From Streptomyces colonosanans (GTDB lineage: Bacteria; Actinomycetota; Actinomycetes; Streptomycetales; Streptomycetaceae): a stretch of DNA of 64,000 bases. This document shows positions 18,562-27,075 of the stretch, in pieces. Below the pieces are notes generated by a model, which ran no database searches, had not been told where the DNA came from, and saw only the letters and a program-made list of their open reading frames with translations. The position numbers were made by a program, and so were the translations under genes. The stretch spans positions 1 through 64,000 of the forward strand of contig NZ_MLYP01000036.1 of assembly GCF_001866645.1 (NCBI RefSeq). Direction: 5' to 3'. The first letter of the stretch is position 1, and every line of letters begins with the position of its first letter.

Positions 18562-18959
18562 TTCGCCCCCCGGTGACGGAAGGAGCAGCGACGGCGGGGC
18601 GGAGCTGCTGTGCACTGCATACTCCGCGCAAGCTATGGATGACTAGGACCAGAATCCCCCCGAACGCGATGAATCCACCACTCGATCAGCACCACTCGGC
18701 ACTGGTCGATCTCGCGGGAGCACTATCGGGGCGCCTCACCCGGACGGCCCCTTCGAGTGAGTGCGCCTCGCAGGAAGGCGCGCCCGCTGGTCGGGGCGGC
18801 CAACGGGTCGTGGGGGCTCAGGGGCAACCGGCTCGCCGGGCGATCTTGGGCAACCTTCCGCAGGATGGGTTCCGGCTGCCCTGCCACGGCGATGGACGGC
18901 GGGCAGCCCTTCTTCGTGCGCGGCTGCTAGGCCGCACCCGCTACCACCAGGAGCAGCTC
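18562..18959. other. No firm gene (398 bp)
   Basis: An open frame continues upstream from the ferritin-like gene through here, but its residues (G/R/Q/A-rich) look like GC-rich filler and no start with ribosome binding site is seen before 18960. I take it as 5' region and promoter of the next gene. Confidence 0.5.
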
Positions 18960-20039
18960 ATGGCAGCGATGACGGATGTGCTGATACCGGCACTGGAGGA
19001 CGCCCGCGAGGCCCACGCCGCGGTCGTCGACCGGTTCCGGGCGGATGCGACCATCACACCGCCCGGCATCCAGAGGCAAAGACTGGAACGCCAGGTCGCC
19101 GAGGCTCAGAACCACCTCGAGCGCATCGAGGACCGCGTGCGCGAGATACGTCCGGCCCGCGGGCTGCTCTCTACCGCGGCGCGATGGACGCGACTCGTGA
19201 CCCGCGGCGCCGTGCGGACGGCCGTACTGCCCCTGCAGGTGGGAGTACGGGTCGTGACGGAGACGGCCCGCGGTCGGCAGCCGGCCGATGAGCGCCGTCT
19301 GCTGAAGAACACCGAAGACGCCTACGCCGCCGCGGCCCGCGCCCTGGCCACCTGCCAGGCGGGGAAGAACATCGCCGAACAGTTCCACGACCAGGAGACC
19401 GCGGACCTGCTGGTCGTGCTGCGTCGCCAGGACGAGCAGATTCTGGAGACCCTCGAGGAGAATCTCGCCCAACGGGCCAGGGCCGTGGCGGCAGCCTCCG
19501 ACGGCCGCCGCCCCTCACCGCGCGCAGCCGCCGACGTGCGCAGACTGCTGAACGCGGTCATACGCAGGATGCGCGCTGCGGGCCTCCGGCTGCGGATCGC
19601 CTTCCGCAGAAGCACCAGGCGGGCGAGACACAAGGCCGGCAGCACCCTGCGAGAGGTACCCGCCGTCACCCACTTGGCAGAGAAGGTCCACGGCGCGGTC
19701 GCCCGCGACAACGACCTGCCCATCCCCGGCTTCAGCCAGCTCGGCATCACGGAGATCCAGCAGCGCCTGCGCGGCGTGTCTCAGACGGAACTGACGGTGA
19801 TCGAGGGCTACGAACGCGCACACGCGGGCAGGCCCGGGGTGCTGCAGGCCATTGAGCACCTCCGCGAAGCCGAGCCCTGGGCCGGTTACGACACGATGGG
19901 TCCGGAGCGGGTCAAGACACACCTGCGCAACGTCTCCGACCGCGTGGTCCGGCAAGTACTGGAGTACGAGCGCCACCACCGTCAACGCGACACGGTGATC
20001 AACGCGGCAGAGAGTGCGCTGCGCCCCGTTTCCCCTTAA
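18960..20039 (+). CDS. Ferritin-like/stress-associated helical protein, 359 aa
   Basis: ATG 18960 has AGGAG 7 nt upstream and starts MAAMTDVLIPALEDAREAHA. Residues 1-150 are long helices rich in E, D, H and Q of the kind seen in ferritin-like (DUF892-type) proteins (FRADATITPPGIQRQRLER; NTEDAYAAAARALATCQAG; HDQETADLLVVLRRQDEQ). A linker with a basic helix follows, then a C-terminal domain with the common Streptomyces motif DNDLPIPGFSQL and TELTVIEGYERAHAGRPGV. Probably cytosolic and linked to stationary or oxidative stress. Exact role unknown; confidence applies to gene and class. Confidence 0.7.
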   Translation: MAAMTDVLIPALEDAREAHAAVVDRFRADATITPPGIQRQRLERQVAEAQNHLERIEDRVREIRPARGLLSTAARWTRLVTRGAVRTAVLPLQVGVRVVTETARGRQPADERRLLKNTEDAYAAAARALATCQAGKNIAEQFHDQETADLLVVLRRQDEQILETLEENLAQRARAVAAASDGRRPSPRAAADVRRLLNAVIRRMRAAGLRLRIAFRRSTRRARHKAGSTLREVPAVTHLAEKVHGAVARDNDLPIPGFSQLGITEIQQRLRGVSQTELTVIEGYERAHAGRPGVLQAIEHLREAEPWAGYDTMGPERVKTHLRNVSDRVVRQVLEYERHHRQRDTVINAAESALRPVSP

Positions 20040-20176
20040 AGGGCGGTTTACCGGCATTGTCCTTGATTCCGGTGGTGCTGCTGTGGCCTCCTCGTGAGCA
20101 GTTGACCCCGCTGACCCTCCCCGCCCCGGGCGGCGCGACCGCCCTGGACCACCGGGGAGGAGAAGGAGCCCATGGA

Positions 20177-20560
20177 ATGCGTCGTATCCGCTCGTTCGCC
20201 CTTGCCTCTGTCGCACTGGTCGCTGCCCTCGGGGCCGTACCCGCTGCGGCCGCGACCCCCACGACCACGGCCCACCGGACCGATTTCGACAACTGTGCCC
20301 CGGGACACTTCTGCATCTACAGCGCCTACAAGGGCAAGGGGACCCGCTGCCAGTGGCAGCAACCCAGCAAGGCGAACACCGCCGACGACTGCTCCTTCAT
20401 CCGAAGGGGGCAGAAGGTCCTCTCCGTGTGGAACGGAACGGGGCACCGGGTGCAGTACTACACCCAGACCAACTACCACAACCGCGTCGGCTCCACCCGG
20501 GCCGGCGCGGGAGGCAACCTGATGGGCAGCTACCAGATCCGCTCCTTCAAGCCTCAGTAA
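20177..20560 (+). CDS. Secreted peptidase inhibitor family I36 protein
   Basis: The 127-residue product has a Sec signal peptide (MRRIRSFALASVALVAALGA, cleavage after AAA) and a mature part of about 100 residues with FCIYSAYKGKGTRCQW and NGTGHRVQYYTQTNYHNRVG. That matches the beta/gamma-crystallin-like I36 inhibitor family, first known from SMI, a metalloprotease inhibitor of Streptomyces. Four cysteines can form two disulfides. AAGGAG lies 8 nt before ATG 20177; an overlapping ATG five bases earlier is in another frame. Extracellular. Confidence 0.8.
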   Translation: MRRIRSFALASVALVAALGAVPAAAATPTTTAHRTDFDNCAPGHFCIYSAYKGKGTRCQWQQPSKANTADDCSFIRRGQKVLSVWNGTGHRVQYYTQTNYHNRVGSTRAGAGGNLMGSYQIRSFKPQ

Positions 20561-20570
20561 CACCTGCCGC

Positions 20571-20616
20571 GCCAGTCTGTGCCGCAGGCAGAGGCACACC
20601 CGCGGCACGGACTGGC
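20571..20616. terminator. Bidirectional hairpin terminator
   Basis: A 15-bp stem (20571-20585 with 20602-20616, one wobble) lies between the convergent I36 and GNAT-like genes, 10 nt from the first stop and 16 nt from the second. Confidence 0.7.
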
Positions 20617-20632
20617 CGACGCAGGGCATCGC

Positions 20633-21091
20633 TCAGCTCCCCGGCACGTGATCCAGGTCCATGTCGGTGGCGGTGACCCACTCCGGCTCGGCCACCAGCA
20701 GGCTGAGCTGCTGTCGGCCGAGGTCCACGTCGACGGCATGACGAAAGCCGGCGGCGGCCACCGCGGCGCGGGTTTCCCGGTCGTCCTCCGCGACGGCGTA
20801 GACGATCCTCCGGCAGTGCGGATCCGCCGTCCTGACCGCGTCCACGAGGGTCCCGAGCAGCTCCGCCAGGGTGTCCTGCGGGCATCCGCCGTCGATCCGC
20901 ACCTCCAGGTCATGGGCACCGGCCGGATACGCGTCCCGGAGCCGCCCGGCCGCGCAGCGCTCCACGCGGACACCGACGTCGATGTCCTGCGCGTACAGGC
21001 GCAGGCGGCCCGTGAAGCGCGTCCACGACTCCACCGTGATCTTCCGTGCGCCCGGGATGTCGAGTACGGGCAGGGAGGGCACCGCGATCAC
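20633..21091 (-). CDS. GNAT-like acetyltransferase, 152 aa
   Basis: From GTG 21091 the protein reads VIAVPSLPVLDIPGARKITV and has strand-helix order like a GNAT fold (TFTGRLRLYAQDIDVGVRVE region; DPHCRRIVYAVAEDDRETRA; AVAAAGFRHAVDVDL). The A-G-F after a helix is the usual last GNAT element. A clear acetyl-CoA loop is not visible, so activity is uncertain. It starts 2 nt after the stop of the truncated acyl-CoA ligase gene and was once its downstream operon partner, which suggests it acted on the ligase product or pathway. Confidence 0.5.
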   Translation of the reverse strand: MIAVPSLPVLDIPGARKITVESWTRFTGRLRLYAQDIDVGVRVERCAAGRLRDAYPAGAHDLEVRIDGGCPQDTLAELLGTLVDAVRTADPHCRRIVYAVAEDDRETRAAVAAAGFRHAVDVDLGRQQLSLLVAEPEWVTATDMDLDHVPGS

Positions 21092-21092
21092 C

Positions 21093-21318
21093 TCAGTCCT
21101 CCCCGTCCGCCAGGCTTCGGATGGAGACCTTGTCCAGCTTCCCGGAGGTGTTCCTCGGGACAGCGGGGACGAGCTTGAGGCGTCGCGGCAGCTTGTACCG
21201 GGCCAGTTGCCCGGCCGCGTAGGCACGGACGCCCTCCAGGGTGATGGCCGCGGGATCCTCCACGGTCAGCACCGCGGCCACGGTCTCGCCCCACTGCTCG
21301 TCGGGAACGGGGGCGATG
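21093..21318 (-). pseudogene. AMP-dependent acyl-CoA synthetase, C-terminal remnant
   Basis: The last 75 codons encode the C-terminal lid domain of an adenylate-forming ligase: VPDEQWGETVAAVLTVEDP, LARYKLPRRLKLV, PRNTSGKLDK with the catalytic lysine. Upstream of about 21318 the frame becomes antisense of the XRE gene, and the 400-residue N-terminal ATP-binding domain is absent. The break coincides with the beheaded start of the XRE gene, so one recombination event removed both. Confidence 0.85.
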
Positions 21319-21858
21319 TCCCTGGGCGAACTCGCCCGCCGGTCCGGTCTGTCGAAGCAGACGCTGTCCAAGATCGAGCAGGGCTTGGGCAACCCCACCG
21401 TGGAAACCCTGGCGCTGCTCGGGGCCGCACTGGACGTACCCACCCGCCGCCTGCTGACCGAGTGGGGCACCCCGGTCTACGTCCAACGGCACGACGAGGG
21501 CGAATGGTCCGACCGGGGGCACTGGACCGAGCGTCCGCTGGACGAGACCTACGGCTCCGGCTACGTCCGGACCCTGGTGCTCCGCCTGGAGCGCGGCACC
21601 GGGACCCCCGAAACGATCGCTCCGCACGCCCCGGGCACCCTGCACCACCTCTACCTGATCACCGGGAAGCTGCGCACCGGCCCGGTCAACGAACCGGTGG
21701 ACCTGTCGGCCGGTGACTTCGTGCGCTTCCCGGGCGATGTCCCCCACCGCCATGTCTGCCTCAGCGACCGGGTCGTGGCCCACATGGTCACCACCCTTCC
21801 GCAGCTGCGCCGCTTCGGGCCCACGATCACCAAGGAGATCGCCACACCGTCGAGTTGA
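21316..21858 (+). CDS. XRE-cupin transcriptional regulator, N-terminally truncated
   Basis: The frame from ATG 21316 reads MSLGELARRSGLSKQTLSKI, which is helices 2-3 of an XRE helix-turn-helix, then a linker and a cupin domain (LHHLYLITGKLRTGPVN; LSAGDFVRFPGDVPHRHVC). Family members are about 190-200 residues and start 12-20 residues earlier with helix 1 (LRxxRxxxG); that part is replaced here by ligase DNA. The 180-residue product may still fold partly, but DNA binding is doubtful. PuuR, repressor of putrescine use in E. coli, has the same architecture, and a puuD-like gene ends 29 nt away on the other strand. Confidence 0.7.
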   Translation: MSLGELARRSGLSKQTLSKIEQGLGNPTVETLALLGAALDVPTRRLLTEWGTPVYVQRHDEGEWSDRGHWTERPLDETYGSGYVRTLVLRLERGTGTPETIAPHAPGTLHHLYLITGKLRTGPVNEPVDLSAGDFVRFPGDVPHRHVCLSDRVVAHMVTTLPQLRRFGPTITKEIATPSS

Positions 21859-21886
21859 GGCGGTCACGGGGAAGGGGACGGCCGGG

Positions 21887-22600
21887 TCAGCTTCGGATTC
21901 TGTCGCGAGCGGCCCGTACGAGCGCGTCGAACAGACCCTGCTGAGCGGGGTCTTCGTGGGCGGTGTCCTCAGGGTGCCACTGGACGGCGGTGAACCACCC
22001 GGCCGCGCCGGGGAGTTCGAGCCCTTCCACGGTGTCGTCCGCGGCGTGCGCGGTGACCGCGAGCCCGCCCCCGGTTCGGTCGACGCGCTGGTGGTGGAAG
22101 CAGGACGCCTCCGCCTTCCCGGTGCCGGTGGCCTGTTCGAGCAGGGTCCCGCGCCGGATCGCGACCGGGTGCACGATGTGGCGGTGCGCGCGCTCCGGGC
22201 CGCCCATGTCCTGCTCCAGGCTGCCGCCGAGGGCGACGTTGACGATCTGCAGACCACGGCAGATGGCGAGCAGGGGCAGGCCCGAGGCGATCGCCGTGCG
22301 GGCGACTTCGAGGTCGAAGGCGTCCTGGAGGTCGTCGACGTCGTAGACGCTGTCGTGGGTGTCGGTGACGCCGTAGCGGCGCGGGGCGATGTCCCCGCCT
22401 CCGGGGAGCAGGACGCCGTCGAAACGGGCGAGCCGGGCGGCGACGTCCTCGGCGGCCGGGTCGGCCGGATGAATGGTGGCAGGTTCGCCGCCGGCCCGCC
22501 ACACCGCCTCGATGAGCGCGCGGGCGTTCACCTCGGCGGCGTACCGCAGGGCGGAGGTGGTGGCGGAGAAACGGGCGGGGACGGCGATGAGCGGTCTCAC
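21887..22600 (-). CDS. Gamma-glutamyl-GABA hydrolase-like class I amidotransferase (PuuD-like)
   Basis: The 237-residue protein has the PuuD pattern: MRPLIAVPARFSATTSALRY, LLPGGGDIAPRRYG, the nucleophile elbow AICRGLQIVNVALGG (C114) and the partner histidine in VQWHPEDTA. PuuD hydrolyses the gamma-glutamyl bond of gamma-glutamyl-aminobutyrate, freeing glutamate and the amino acid. It overlaps the upstream aldehyde dehydrogenase gene by 4 bp (ATGA), so the two are co-translated as puuC-puuD. Acts in the cytosol; substrate here may differ from GABA. Confidence 0.85.
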   Translation of the reverse strand: MRPLIAVPARFSATTSALRYAAEVNARALIEAVWRAGGEPATIHPADPAAEDVAARLARFDGVLLPGGGDIAPRRYGVTDTHDSVYDVDDLQDAFDLEVARTAIASGLPLLAICRGLQIVNVALGGSLEQDMGGPERAHRHIVHPVAIRRGTLLEQATGTGKAEASCFHHQRVDRTGGGLAVTAHAADDTVEGLELPGAAGWFTAVQWHPEDTAHEDPAQQGLFDALVRAARDRIRS

Positions 22601-24087
22601 AGCTGGATCCAGGTGGTCTTGAGCTCGGTGTACTTCTCGATGGCGTGGGCGGACTTGTCACGGCCGTTGCCGGACTGCTTCATGCCCCCGAAGGGAACGG
22701 TCAGATCGCCCTCCTCGTAGCAGTTCACCCAGACCGTGCCGGCCTTCAGGGCACGCGAGACCTGGTGGGCGGTGGTCAGGTCGGAGGTCCACACCGCGGC
22801 GGCGAGCCCGTACTCGGTGGCGTTGGCGAGTGCGACGGCCTCGTCCACGTCGTCGAAGGTGAGCACGGACAGGACGGGCCCGAAGATCTCCTCCCGGGCC
22901 AGCCGCATGCCCGGGTCCACCCGGTCGAAGACGGTGGGTTGCAGAAAGCTGCCACCGGACTCGGTGCGGGTGCGCCCGCCTCCGACACGCAGCCGGGCGC
23001 CCTCGTCCAGGCCCCCCGTGATGTGCTCCAGGACCCGGCCGAGGTGGCTCTCGCCGACCAGGGCACCCATCTCGGTGGCCGGGTCGAGCGGGTCACCGAC
23101 GCGCAGCTCGCGCGCCCTCGCCACGACAGCCTCGGTGACCTGTTCGGCGATCGACGTGTGCACCAACAGTCGGGAGGGGGCGGTGCACATCTCGCCCTGG
23201 TTGAAGAAGATGCCCCAGGCGGCCGTGGCCGCGGCCCGCTCCAGATCGGGGGCGTCCGGAAGGATGATGTTCGGCGACTTGCCACCCAGCTCCAGCCAGA
23301 CGCGCTTGAGGTTGGAGTCGGCGGCGTACCGCAGGAAATGGCGGCCGACGGCCGTGGAGCCCGTGAAAGCCAGCACGTCGACGTCCGGATGGAGGCCGAT
23401 GGCGCGGCCGGCCACCGGTCCGTCACCGCACACGACGTTGAGCGCGCCCGGCGGCAGTCCGGCCTCGGTGGCGATCCGGGCCAGCAGCAGCGCGGACAGC
23501 GGGGAGTTCTCGGAGGGCTTGAGCACCACCGTACAGCCGGCCGCCAGCGCCGGGGCCACCTTCCAGCTCGCCAGCGTCAGCGGGAAGTTCCAGGGAACGA
23601 CCGCGCCGACGACCCCTGCGGGCTCCCGGGTGATCAACGCCAGCGCGTCCGGTGCGGTGTGCGGGGACTCGTCGGTGAGTTTGTCGGCCAGCTGCCCGTA
23701 CCAGCGGAAGGTGGTGATGGCGGCGCGCAGTTCGATCCCGTACGCGTCACTGATGGGCTTGCCCATCTCCAGGCTGACGGTCAACGCCAGCTCCTCGCGC
23801 CGTTCTTCGAGCAGGTCGGCGATCCGCAGCAGAACCCGGCCGCGCTCGGCGGGCGAAAGGCGCGGCCACGGTCCAAAGTCGAAGGCCCGCCGAGCGGCGG
23901 CGACGGCCGTGTCCACCTCGGCGGGGCCCGCGTCGGCGACCTGTGCCAGCACCTGGCCGTCGCGGGGCGAGACGACCGGGAAGCCCGCTCCCCCTCCGGG
24001 GTGGTCGGCGCCGTCGATGTGATGGGCGCCGGGCAGGTCAAGGGACTTGGCGCGGCGCAGCCACTCCTCATGGGATACGTCCAGCAT
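22597..24087 (-). CDS. Aldehyde dehydrogenase, PuuC-like
   Basis: The 496-residue protein is a typical NAD(P)+ aldehyde dehydrogenase: AGVVGAVVPWNFPLTLASW, LELGGKSPNII with the general-base glutamate, and the nucleophile cysteine in NQGEMCTAPSR. Coupling to a PuuD-like hydrolase points to oxidation of a gamma-glutamylated aminoaldehyde to the acid. ATG 24087 follows TGGAGG by 6 nt; the upstream extension to 24147 runs through the operator and is rejected. The promoter contains the GTTTG-N4-CAAAC-like dyad 21 bp upstream of the start. Confidence 0.9.
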   Translation of the reverse strand: MLDVSHEEWLRRAKSLDLPGAHHIDGADHPGGGAGFPVVSPRDGQVLAQVADAGPAEVDTAVAAARRAFDFGPWPRLSPAERGRVLLRIADLLEERREELALTVSLEMGKPISDAYGIELRAAITTFRWYGQLADKLTDESPHTAPDALALITREPAGVVGAVVPWNFPLTLASWKVAPALAAGCTVVLKPSENSPLSALLLARIATEAGLPPGALNVVCGDGPVAGRAIGLHPDVDVLAFTGSTAVGRHFLRYAADSNLKRVWLELGGKSPNIILPDAPDLERAAATAAWGIFFNQGEMCTAPSRLLVHTSIAEQVTEAVVARARELRVGDPLDPATEMGALVGESHLGRVLEHITGGLDEGARLRVGGGRTRTESGGSFLQPTVFDRVDPGMRLAREEIFGPVLSVLTFDDVDEAVALANATEYGLAAAVWTSDLTTAHQVSRALKAGTVWVNCYEEGDLTVPFGGMKQSGNGRDKSAHAIEKYTELKTTWIQL

Positions 24088-24107
24088 GCGAGGCCTCCAG
24101 CGGAAAC

Positions 24108-24121
24108 ATTTGAAGTCAAAC
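24108..24121. promoter_or_regulatory. Operator copy 1: ATTTG-AAGT-CAAAC
   Basis: One of three near-identical 14-bp dyads in the catabolic region (also 26863 and 33572). It lies in the 117-bp divergent promoter between the puuC-like and amidotransferase genes, 21 bp before the former and 84 bp before the latter. One base departs from the GTTTG-N4-CAAAC consensus. Confidence 0.65.
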
Positions 24122-24204
24122 GATATGATCGGGCGGCGGACCGCCACAAGGGCTGAACAGGATCGATCCGGCAGGTCACCGGATCAGGGAAAGGAGCTGC
24201 CGAC

Positions 24205-24915
24205 GTGCGCGCACTCGTCATCCGGCACGAACATGTCACGGAGCCAGGACTGGTCGGCGCCCGGCTCGTCGAGCGCGGATACGACCTCACCACCCTCACG
24301 GTGGTGCCGCAGGACCGGCACCACGCACCGAACGTCTCCTACGACTTCCCCGACGCCGACGGCTGGGACCTGATCGTGTCGCTCGGCGCCCCCTGGTCGG
24401 TGTACGACGAGGAGGTCATCGGCGGCTGGATCGGCGGCGAACTCGCCCTGCTGCGCCGGGCCCACCTCCTCGGCGTGCCGGTGCTCGGCGTCTGCTTCGG
24501 CGCCCAGGCGCTGGCCACCGCACTCGGCGGATCCGTCGAGTCCGCTCCCCGTCCCGAGATCGGCTGGACGGAGGTCGACACCGACGATCCCGGCCTGGTG
24601 CCGCCGGGCCCCTGGCTGCAGTGGCACTACGACCGCTTCCTTCCGCCGGCGGATGCCAAGGAGGTGGCCCGCAACTCCGTGTGCACGCAGGCCTTCCAGG
24701 TGGGACGCTCCCTCGGGGTGCAGTTCCATCCGGAGATCACCATGGCGATGATCCGCGGCTGGCTCGAACTGGGCGGCAAGGAGCAGTGCCTGCGGCACGG
24801 CCTGGATCCGGACGAGCTGCTCGCGCAGAGCCGCACCATGGAACCGGCAGCACGCGAGAGGGCCGGCCGCCTGGTCGACGGCTTCCTCGACCGGGTGGCG
24901 AACACCCCCCGCTGA
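24205..24915 (+). CDS. Class I glutamine amidotransferase-like protein
   Basis: The 236-residue protein has WDLIVSLGAPWSVYDEE, the nucleophile elbow LGVCFGAQALATALGG (C97), and the catalytic histidine in GVQFHPEI. Such proteins hydrolyse glutamine or gamma-glutamyl amides; next to amine-glutamylating enzymes (as in aniline and ethanolamine clusters) they probably act on gamma-glutamyl intermediates. It starts with GTG 24205 (AAGGAG about 9 nt upstream) and is divergent from the puuC-puuD pair, sharing the operator at 24108. No synthetase domain is attached. Confidence 0.8.
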   Translation: MRALVIRHEHVTEPGLVGARLVERGYDLTTLTVVPQDRHHAPNVSYDFPDADGWDLIVSLGAPWSVYDEEVIGGWIGGELALLRRAHLLGVPVLGVCFGAQALATALGGSVESAPRPEIGWTEVDTDDPGLVPPGPWLQWHYDRFLPPADAKEVARNSVCTQAFQVGRSLGVQFHPEITMAMIRGWLELGGKEQCLRHGLDPDELLAQSRTMEPAARERAGRLVDGFLDRVANTPR

Positions 24916-24942
24916 CACGCGACGAGGCCCCGGCGATTCGCA

Positions 24943-25212
24943 TCACCGGGCCTTCGGCTTGACCCCGCCCGCGATCACATCCGGGCGTGCGAGGCGCGTC
25001 CGGCCTGCCAGACAGGCCGCCTGCGCGATGGGCAGCACCAGCAGCAGAAACGCTGCGGTGAACGCCGGGAGCCGACCGGACGGAGCCGCCGCGACCGCGC
25101 TGAACAGTGCCGCGGCCAGCGCCAGGACCAGCGTCTGGCCGAGGTTCTGCGCAGTCTGCATCGCGCCGCTTGCATACCCTTGCTGCCCGGACGGAGCGTG
25201 GGCGAGAGACAT
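24943..25212 (-). pseudogene. MFS transporter C-terminal remnant
   Basis: The 89 codons read like the end of a 14-TM drug exporter: HAPSGQQGYASGAMQTAQNL followed by two membrane segments (LVLALAAALFSAVAAA; AAFLLLVLPIAQAACLAG) and a short basic tail. The first 350 or so residues are absent. Oddly, GAGGAG stands 7 nt before the in-frame ATG 25212, so a short two-helix membrane peptide could still be made. 25213-25368 holds no gene. Confidence 0.6.
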
Positions 25213-25368
25213 TGACTTGCTCCTCGGGCTGAAGCTCGAGGATTCTGGTCTTCTCTTCCGTTGGTGACGAGCCTGTGCCGTGACACTCGGTCGTGCAGGC
25301 GCCCCTGCACCCAGGAGGACGTCCGGTGCGGTCCGGCCCCGAGGCCGGACCGCACCGGACCGCATGTG

Positions 25369-26826
25369 TCAGTTCCGCTCCCCGGCCCTGCCGCGGGTCA
25401 GCCGGGCGGCGGCGACCCCGAGGGCCAGGATCACCGGCACGGTGAGCTGGAGCCACAGGGCGGTGGTCTTGTCGCCGCCGATGAGCGTGGTGAAGTTCTG
25501 GACGATCAGCACGATGGCACCGGCGATGCCGAGTGCGCCCAGGGCGGGGGCGACGAGCGTGTTCCAGGGCCGGGTGTCGGCGCGCGAACGACGGAAGAAG
25601 GCGATCACCGAGACGGAGGTCAGGAAGTAGAGGAGCATCATCGCCAGCACCGCCACCCCGCTGAACCAGGAGAAGAGCGTCAGCACCGGGTCCTTGCCCA
25701 GCAGCGCGAAGGGCGCGACCAGCAGCAGTGCGATCACGGTCTGCACGTTGCCGGCCACCCAGGGCGAGTGACGCCGGTTGATCGCGGTCAGTCTGTGCGG
25801 CAGCAGGCCTTCCCGTCCGAGGGAGAACAGGTAGCGGTTGGCGGAGTTGTGGAATGCCAGGACACCGGCGAAGAGCGAGGTGGCCAGCAGCACCGGCAGC
25901 ACATCGCCGGTCCAGGCGCCGAACCGGTCGGCGATGGGCCCGAAGACGAAGGTCGTGGCATCGCCGGACTCCAGCGCCGCGCCCGCGTCGGCCGTGGCCT
26001 TGGACGCTCCGTGCGCGGAGATCAGCATCCAGGAGGTGAAGGCGAAGAAGCCGGTGACCACCGCGACCGACAGATAGGTGGCCCGGGGGACGGTCTTACG
26101 GGGTTCGCGGGCCTCCTCGCCGTAGATGGCGGTGGCCTCGAACCCGAACATCGACGCCACGGCGAACATCAGGGCCACCCCAGGAGCGCCCTGGAGCACG
26201 GCGGACGGCGAGAAGCTGTCGGTGAAACCGAGCCCCTCGGGCCCCCCGCCCTTGAAGAAGGTCACGAGGGCGAAGGCGAACAGGATGCTGAACTCCGCCA
26301 GCACGAAGACCGTCAGGACCTTGGCGCCCATCTCGATCCCCGCGGCACCGAGGACCTGGACGACGGCCATGGTGACCAGGACCCAGACCCACCACGCCAC
26401 ATGCACACCGGCGTAGTGCTCGACCAGTCCGCTCACCGTCGCGCCGTACAGCCCGTACATGGCCGCCTGGATGGCGCAGTAGGCGAAGAGCGCGACGGCC
26501 GCGCTTCCGGAGCCGGTCAGGCGGCCCAGTCCCTTGCCGATGTAGGTGTAGAAGGCGCCGGCGTCCACGACGTGCCGGCCCATGGCGACGAAGCCCACGG
26601 AGAACAGCAGGACGATGGCGCCGGAGACGACGTACGCGGCGGGGGTGCCGGCTCCGTTGCCGATCCCGACGGCGAGGGGTACGGCCCCGGCCATGCCGGT
26701 CAGCGGCGCCTGTGCGGAAAGAACGAAGAAGAGGATGCCCAGGACGCCGAGGGAATTGGGCTTGAGCCTGCCTGACGTGGAGGAATCGTGCGCGATGGGC
26801 GGGGAGGCCGCCGTCTGAGTGTCCAC
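25369..26826 (-). CDS. APC-family amino acid/amine permease
   Basis: The 485-residue protein has about 12 membrane segments and the APC start NSLGVLGILFFVLSAQAPLT with later FGFEATAIYGEEAREPRKTVPRA (cut here to its key: FEATA and GEEARxPRKxVPRA). These are proton-coupled importers for amino acids, putrescine or other amines. GTG 26826 follows AGGTG by 6 nt; a longer frame to 26994 crosses the operator. The operator copy 2 lies 37 bp upstream. Its placement between puu-like genes and the aromatic operon suggests it brings in the amine substrate. Confidence 0.85.
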   Translation of the reverse strand: MDTQTAASPPIAHDSSTSGRLKPNSLGVLGILFFVLSAQAPLTGMAGAVPLAVGIGNGAGTPAAYVVSGAIVLLFSVGFVAMGRHVVDAGAFYTYIGKGLGRLTGSGSAAVALFAYCAIQAAMYGLYGATVSGLVEHYAGVHVAWWVWVLVTMAVVQVLGAAGIEMGAKVLTVFVLAEFSILFAFALVTFFKGGGPEGLGFTDSFSPSAVLQGAPGVALMFAVASMFGFEATAIYGEEAREPRKTVPRATYLSVAVVTGFFAFTSWMLISAHGASKATADAGAALESGDATTFVFGPIADRFGAWTGDVLPVLLATSLFAGVLAFHNSANRYLFSLGREGLLPHRLTAINRRHSPWVAGNVQTVIALLLVAPFALLGKDPVLTLFSWFSGVAVLAMMLLYFLTSVSVIAFFRRSRADTRPWNTLVAPALGALGIAGAIVLIVQNFTTLIGGDKTTALWLQLTVPVILALGVAAARLTRGRAGERN

Positions 26827-26862
26827 TCGAATCACCTGCCGGGAGCGGGATAGCAAAAGTTC

Positions 26863-26876
26863 GTTTAAGGCCAAAC
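26863..26876 (-). promoter_or_regulatory. Operator copy 2: GTTTA-AGGC-CAAAC
   Basis: Second copy of the dyad, also readable as a perfect palindrome CGTTT-N6-AAACG at 26862-26877. It lies 37 bp upstream of the permease start, where a repressor would block its promoter. Confidence 0.65.
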
Positions 26877-27022
26877 GAGTTGCCTCATGGTGGGCTGGAA
26901 CTATCCGCTTGGCAAGAGGTTGAGCCGAGATTCCCGGCATGCGGTCGTGCCGGTCCGTCTCGCCGCAGGGCGCGGGCCGGTGCGAGGCCGCCACGCATCC
27001 CGGGAAGATCCCGTGACGTATG

Positions 27023-27059
27023 CGAAAGGCCCCGGAATGCGCCGCACCAGGGCCTTTCG
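27023..27059 (-). terminator. Hairpin terminator after TetR gene
   Basis: A perfect 10-bp stem CGAAAGGCCC / GGGCCTTTCG with a 17-base loop lies 17 nt beyond the TetR stop codon on the minus strand. Confidence 0.6.
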
Positions 27060-27075
27060 TGTCCTGCTCAGCAGG

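Noticed and set aside
20633..21858. Acyl-CoA ligase plus regulator as part of the catabolic pathway
   Set aside because: Both are truncated at the same point, so they cannot contribute a working ligase or a normal DNA-binding protein today.
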